The translations under genes and the position numbers were made by a program. This document shows positions 31,675-34,713 of a DNA stretch of 34,713 nt, one piece after another. Every line of letters starts with the position of its first letter. The first letter of the stretch is position 1. Source of the stretch: Spectribacter acetivorans (GTDB taxonomy: Bacteria > Pseudomonadota > Gammaproteobacteria > Nevskiales > Salinisphaeraceae); assembly GCF_031846305.1 (NCBI RefSeq), contig NZ_JAVRHY010000022.1:1-34713 (forward strand), read 5' to 3'. A model generated the notes under the pieces. That model was given only the letters and a program-made list of their open reading frames with translations, made no database searches and was not told the origin of the DNA.

Positions 31675-32850
31675 ATGAATTTATGGCAATACCTGCTGCT
31701 GGCCACCGCCGCCGGCGTCCTGCTGAACCTCACCCCCTGCGTGCTGCCGGCGCTGCCGATCAAGCTGCGCAGCATCGGCCGCGTGGTGGGCGACGGTCCC
31801 GGCAAGCGGCTGCTGGCGGGCGCGGCGCTACTGGCCGGCACGCTGACATTTTTTGGCGGTCTGGCGATTGCTACCGCCTGGCTCAACTGGACCTGGGGCA
31901 CGATCTTTCAATCGCCGGGCTTTCGTGCCGCATTGGCGCTGGTGTTGGGCGGCCTCGGCGTGTGGAGCCTGGCCGGGCGCGGCCTTCAGCCGCCGCAGTG
32001 GGCCTACCGGGTCCAGGGCGCGGGCTACGCGGAACCCTATCTGGCCGGCCTGCTGGCCGCGGTGTTGTCGGCGCCGTGTACCGGCCCGTTTCTGGGTGGG
32101 GTATTGGCCTTCGCGCTGACCCAGTCGCCCGCCGCCATCGTCGCCATTTTCCTGGCCGTTGGGCTGGGCCTGGCCTTGCCTTATCTGGTGCTGCTGGCGC
32201 GACCGGGACTGATCGCGACAATGCCGCGCGGCGGCGCCTGGCTGGTGCGCATCCACCAGTTTCTGGGCTTGATCCTGCTTGCCGGGGCGGCATTTTTCGC
32301 CGCCACCGTTTTGCCCGGTCATGCGGCGGCGTTTTTGTGGAGTGGCTGGGCCGGCATAGTGACGTTTTGGCTGCTGCGCGCGTTGATTGTCGGGCCCGAC
32401 CTGGGCGCGCGATTGGTGCCGGGGCTGGTGTTGGCAGGCACCATGGTGAGCGCGTTCGCGGTCTGGCCGCATCCCGGGGCCAACGCTGATACCACCCTGG
32501 CGTGGCAGCCGCTTACCGAACAGAGCTTGCAGGACGCCCGGGCGGCCAATCGCCCGGTGCTAATAGAATTCACCGCCGACTGGTGCATCAACTGCAAGGT
32601 GCTGGAACAAACCGTGTACCGGAGTGCCAAGGTGATTGAAGCCGCGCGGCTCGCGCGGGCGGCAACCTTGCGCGCCGACCTGAGCCAGCCGGACGAACGC
32701 CTGCAAGCGTACTTGCGTGAGTTCGGCGGCGCCGGGCTGCCGTTCGCGGTGGTGCTCGACGGTCAGGGGCGTATCCACAAGCGCCTGCCCGATTTGTTCA
32801 CCGTGGACACCCTGGCGGCGGCGCTACGCGCTGCGGGAGACAAGCCATGA
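31675..32850 (+). CDS. DsbD-like membrane reductase with C-terminal thioredoxin domain
   Basis: A 391-residue protein: about 260 residues of CcdA/DsbD-type membrane region with the paired cysteines Cys22 (LTPCVLPAL) and Cys135 (SAPCTGPF), then a periplasmic thioredoxin domain with CINC (Cys304, Cys307) after FTADW. It corresponds to the beta and gamma parts of DsbD, which move electrons from cytosolic thioredoxin to the periplasm. The alpha part is missing from this chain but is encoded as a separate gene whose start overlaps the stop by 4 bp. Start ATG 31675 has AGAAGG upstream. Confidence 0.9.
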   Translation: MNLWQYLLLATAAGVLLNLTPCVLPALPIKLRSIGRVVGDGPGKRLLAGAALLAGTLTFFGGLAIATAWLNWTWGTIFQSPGFRAALALVLGGLGVWSLAGRGLQPPQWAYRVQGAGYAEPYLAGLLAAVLSAPCTGPFLGGVLAFALTQSPAAIVAIFLAVGLGLALPYLVLLARPGLIATMPRGGAWLVRIHQFLGLILLAGAAFFAATVLPGHAAAFLWSGWAGIVTFWLLRALIVGPDLGARLVPGLVLAGTMVSAFAVWPHPGANADTTLAWQPLTEQSLQDARAANRPVLIEFTADWCINCKVLEQTVYRSAKVIEAARLARAATLRADLSQPDERLQAYLREFGGAGLPFAVVLDGQGRIHKRLPDLFTVDTLAAALRAAGDKP

Positions 32851-33377
32851 GTAAGTCACTGATTCTCGGCTGGGTCATCCCCGGTCTGGCCGCCATAGCG
32901 GTAGCGGGCGTCCTGCTGGCATGGCAATGGCCGGCGCCGACGCCCGAGGCCGGCGAGACCGTTACCCAGACAGGGGTGGACAATGATGCAGCCAAGACCA
33001 CCGCCGATCTGGTCACTATCCGCGCCGTGAGAACGGATGCGCGCACCCTGCGCGTCACGTTGGATATCGCCGGCGATTGGCACGTCAACGCCAACCCGGC
33101 CTCGCTGGACTTTCTGATCCCCACGGTGCTCTCCGCCGACACGGACGGCGGCGAGCCCGTGCCGTTGACGGTCGATTACCCCGCCGGCCGCGACATCGAC
33201 AGCGGGCTCGGTGACGCGCCGTGGCGTGTATACGACGACGGCAGCGTCATCACCGCCACCCTCGCCGAAGCAAGTGCAACCGAGCCTCTGAGCGTTAAAG
33301 TACAGGTACAGGCGTGCCACGACAGCGGACGCTGCCTGACGCCGGATACCGTCCGCGCGCAGGTCGACACGCCATGA
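32847..33377 (+). CDS. DsbD alpha-like periplasmic thiol domain
   Basis: A 176-residue membrane-anchored protein (helix 8-27) with a periplasmic immunoglobulin-like domain. The end QVQACHDSGRCLTPDT carries two cysteines spaced as in the N-terminal (alpha) domain of DsbD, which receives electrons from the gamma domain and reduces periplasmic partners. GDWHVNANPAS is also typical of this domain family. Its ATG overlaps the DsbD-like gene by 4 bp, so the two make a split DsbD. Confidence 0.85.
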   Translation: MSKSLILGWVIPGLAAIAVAGVLLAWQWPAPTPEAGETVTQTGVDNDAAKTTADLVTIRAVRTDARTLRVTLDIAGDWHVNANPASLDFLIPTVLSADTDGGEPVPLTVDYPAGRDIDSGLGDAPWRVYDDGSVITATLAEASATEPLSVKVQVQACHDSGRCLTPDTVRAQVDTP

Positions 33378-33399
33378 CGGAGACACCCCAAACCGGCCC

Positions 33400-33759
33400 A
33401 TGCCTCGAACCCTCCCATTGCTGGCCGCCGGCACCGACCTCGTGACCAGAAGCTGGGCGCAGGCCATGCTGGCGGGTCAGCCGCCGCTCAGGCTGCTCGG
33501 CGAGACCCTGCGGCTGCACCTGGGTTTTAGCCCCGGCGTCGCCTTCAGCCTGTTTGCCGGCAGCGGGCTTTTCGTGCCCCTGCTGAATCTGGCTACGAAC
33601 TGGACTGGTCAATCATTCAGGGCCTTTATTATCGATAGGGCCATGACACGCGTGGCTACGCCTAACATGATGCAGGACGTGATGAACGAGGCCATCAGGG
33701 ATATGCGCAGCTCGATTGACGCATCGACACTATCGATAAAACGAAGCTCTGGCAGCTGA
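33400..33759 (+). pseudogene. Truncated membrane-protein gene, possibly EI24/CysZ-like
   Basis: The first 65 residues look like the C-terminal end of an EI24/CysZ-type membrane protein (LRLHLGFSPG, then FSLFAGSGLFVPLLNLA), with one or two hydrophobic segments. After about 33598 the sequence changes to a hydrophilic tail (MTRVATPNMMQ onward) that does not continue that family. Either the 3' end was replaced during rearrangement or the tail is a separate small ORF starting at 33642. An ATG at 33374, overlapping the preceding stop, opens another frame but stops after 23 codons. Family assignment is weak. Confidence 0.35.
33629..33739. repeat. Inverted TATCGATA-containing repeats
   Basis: TTATCGATAG (33629-33638) and its exact inverse CTATCGATAA (33730-33739) flank 91 bp that hold a small open frame (MTRVATPNMMQ onward). 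The core TATCGATA is the one found twice in the vapBC promoter at 14684 and 14714, and here too one copy sits just before an ATG. It could be a target of the same antitoxin or the edge of an inserted segment. Confidence 0.5.
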
Positions 33760-33794
33760 CCGTCGCCTTTCGTTGACAAGCGTGCTCGCTGATC

Positions 33795-34199
33795 ATGAAC
33801 AACGAGCACGCACTTGCACTGGCCCAGCACAGCCTCGAACATGCCGGCATGGCCCCACCCGAAGACGCCCAAGTCCGCGCCGAGCGCTTCCTGCGCGAAG
33901 CTGCTGATAGCCGCCAAGTCTGGGGGCTGTCTGACGGTGCGGGTTGGGCCAGTTCGGGCGACGAGGCTTCGCCCACGGTGCCGTTGTGGTCGCAACACCA
34001 CGAGGCCGAAGCGGCCCTGCCGAATTTCCCGGACTTCGCAGTCGCCGCACTGGATCTCGACACGCTCGTGCTAGATGTGCTGCCGGCACTGGCGCAATTC
34101 GGCTGCTGGGTCGGTGCCAATCTCACGCCGGAACTGGGCGGGCTGGAGTTTGACCCGGAAGAGATGCGCGACGCGTTGAAAGATAACCGGGACGGCTAG
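33795..34199 (+). CDS. DUF2750-domain protein
   Basis: A 134-residue soluble, acidic protein. The phrases RFLREAADSRQVWGLSDGAGWA, VPLWSQHHEAEAAL and the final LEFDPEEMRDALKD fit DUF2750, a family of small proteins of unknown function found widely in proteobacteria. No metal motif is evident, so it may lie outside the resistance island proper. The start ATG is the first after the inverted-repeat region. Confidence 0.75.
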   Translation: MNNEHALALAQHSLEHAGMAPPEDAQVRAERFLREAADSRQVWGLSDGAGWASSGDEASPTVPLWSQHHEAEAALPNFPDFAVAALDLDTLVLDVLPALAQFGCWVGANLTPELGGLEFDPEEMRDALKDNRDG

Positions 34200-34464
34200 C
34201 TGTGGAGCCTCGCCAGATTGTCCACGGACAATCCGAGCCGGCTGATGGGTGGTTGTTTGTTCAGGCTGCCATAGCGCCGACACTTTGCGCGCCGCCCTGC
34301 TCTCACCGATACGGCGGCCTACTCGAATCTGCACTGCAGACCTACGCTATCCAGGGCATGTATTCATGGCTATGAATAGCACCCCCTGAGTGGTGCTTGA
34401 TGTTGTCCGCTGGCAGACAAGTCCCAATTAGACCTTTCCAGCATAAACATTAAACGCCTAGTAA
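34200..34464. other. Non-coding stretch with small hairpins
   Basis: No gene is seen. Palindromic elements are ATTGTCC/GGACAAT (34217-34232), TATTCAT/ATGAATA (34361-34378) and AGCACC/GGTGCT (34378-34397). The last could be a weak terminator for the gene before, but there is no T-run. Base composition becomes poorer in GC toward the end. Confidence 0.5.
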
Positions 34465-34627
34465 TGCCCCCCCCCCGAAGACGAGTAAAAAACCCCTGGA
34501 TGATATTCACCAGTCAGACGTCAAACGATTACCGCGGTTGTATCATGAAAACGGCGCCAAGCTTGAACTGGCATGGGTAGAATTCATAGACACTCTACCC
34601 GCCATGCGGGTAATCACGACGTTCTAA
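34465..34627 (+). pseudogene. Possible small gene broken at a poly-C tract
   Basis: An ATG at 34465 is followed by a run of ten C (34467-34476). In the present frame it stops after 38 codons. The frame one base off is open from 34454 to a TAA at 34625-34627 and reads like coding sequence (DDIHQSDVKRLPRLYH, then LELAWVEFIDTLPAM). With eleven C the ATG would join it to give a protein of about 54 residues. No family is recognised and there is no good RBS, so this is tentative; a homopolymer error or slippage would have the same effect. Confidence 0.25.
34596..34612. other. Perfect small hairpin near the window end
   Basis: TACCCGC (34596-34602) pairs fully with GCGGGTA (34606-34612) around a CAT loop. 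It lies inside the open frame described above; a further palindrome CTAACGTTAG (34624-34633) spans its stop. The final 80 bp to 34713 contain no feature that can be named. Confidence 0.35.
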
Positions 34628-34713
34628 CGTTAGGACGCAACGTCTTATAACAATCAATTTGGCGTGACACGCAGCTTGGGTGAACTGAAAGCAATCGTGT
34701 AGCAACTCGCAGG

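Noticed and set aside
34596..34713. Possible integron attC-like sequence near the end (CTAACGTTAG, then TATAACAA)
   Set aside because: A matching second half with the GTTRRRY core is not visible in the window and no integrase or cassette array is seen.

Overview
The window is a GC-rich, gene-dense stretch of a proteobacterial replicon, most likely a gammaproteobacterium: copLAB-type copper genes, a Tn21-like MerR and MerT, Tat-exported multicopper oxidases, an outer-membrane CopB and an Lnt lipoprotein acyltransferase all fit. Genus cannot be fixed from sequence alone. Almost every gene concerns heavy metals (copper, mercury, probably zinc or another divalent ion) or the thiol and redox chemistry around them, so it reads as a composite metal-resistance island. 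No transposase, integrase, rRNA, tRNA or CRISPR array was seen.

Layout. (1) 82-5161, + strand: a periplasmic and outer-membrane copper operon (CopL-like protein, small exported protein with a doubtful start, cytochrome c with a His-rich tail, CopA, CopB, DUF411 lipoprotein) behind a MerR-type promoter. (2) 5193-14159, + strand: a CueR/MerR-like regulator, a P1B copper ATPase with YHS and HMBD domains, and a run of mostly membrane proteins (DUF5676, an unusual CDF carrier, two EamA transporters, a Met/His-rich periplasmic protein, DUF2933, an ICMT-like methyltransferase, a ferritin-like protein). (3) 14160-16119: a seam with a broken methyltransferase remnant, a VapBC toxin-antitoxin pair and an AraC regulator. 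(4) 16152-21761: a thioredoxin-like protein plus MerR regulator, a minus-strand merR-merT-merP-merA operon, then a + strand HMA protein, beta-barrel and NHL-propeller operon whose operator closely resembles the one in front of the thioredoxin-MerR pair. (5) 21823-24035, - strand: a two-domain multicopper oxidase translationally coupled to a ZIP transporter. (6) 24162-25581: Csp-type copper storage protein, ArsR regulator and a DsbA-like protein. (7) 25728-30277: a minus-strand operon of HMA-CDF carrier, Lnt, SAM methyltransferase and a rhodanese-cyclase fusion, transcribed away from its MerR regulator. (8) 30412-34713: Cys-rich exported protein, 1-Cys peroxiredoxin, a split DsbD system, a truncated membrane protein next to an inverted repeat, DUF2750, and a poorly coding end with a poly-C tract.

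Together the genes cover sensing (four MerR-like, one ArsR, one AraC), efflux (P1B ATPase, CDFs), oxidation (two multicopper oxidases, cytochrome c), binding (Csp, HMA, Met-rich, CopL-like), mercury reduction, and repair of thiols and peroxides. The strongest candidates for something undescribed are the HMA-barrel-propeller operon with its partner thioredoxin-MerR pair, the coupled oxidase-ZIP pair, and the MerR-controlled CDF-Lnt-methyltransferase-rhodanese/cyclase operon.
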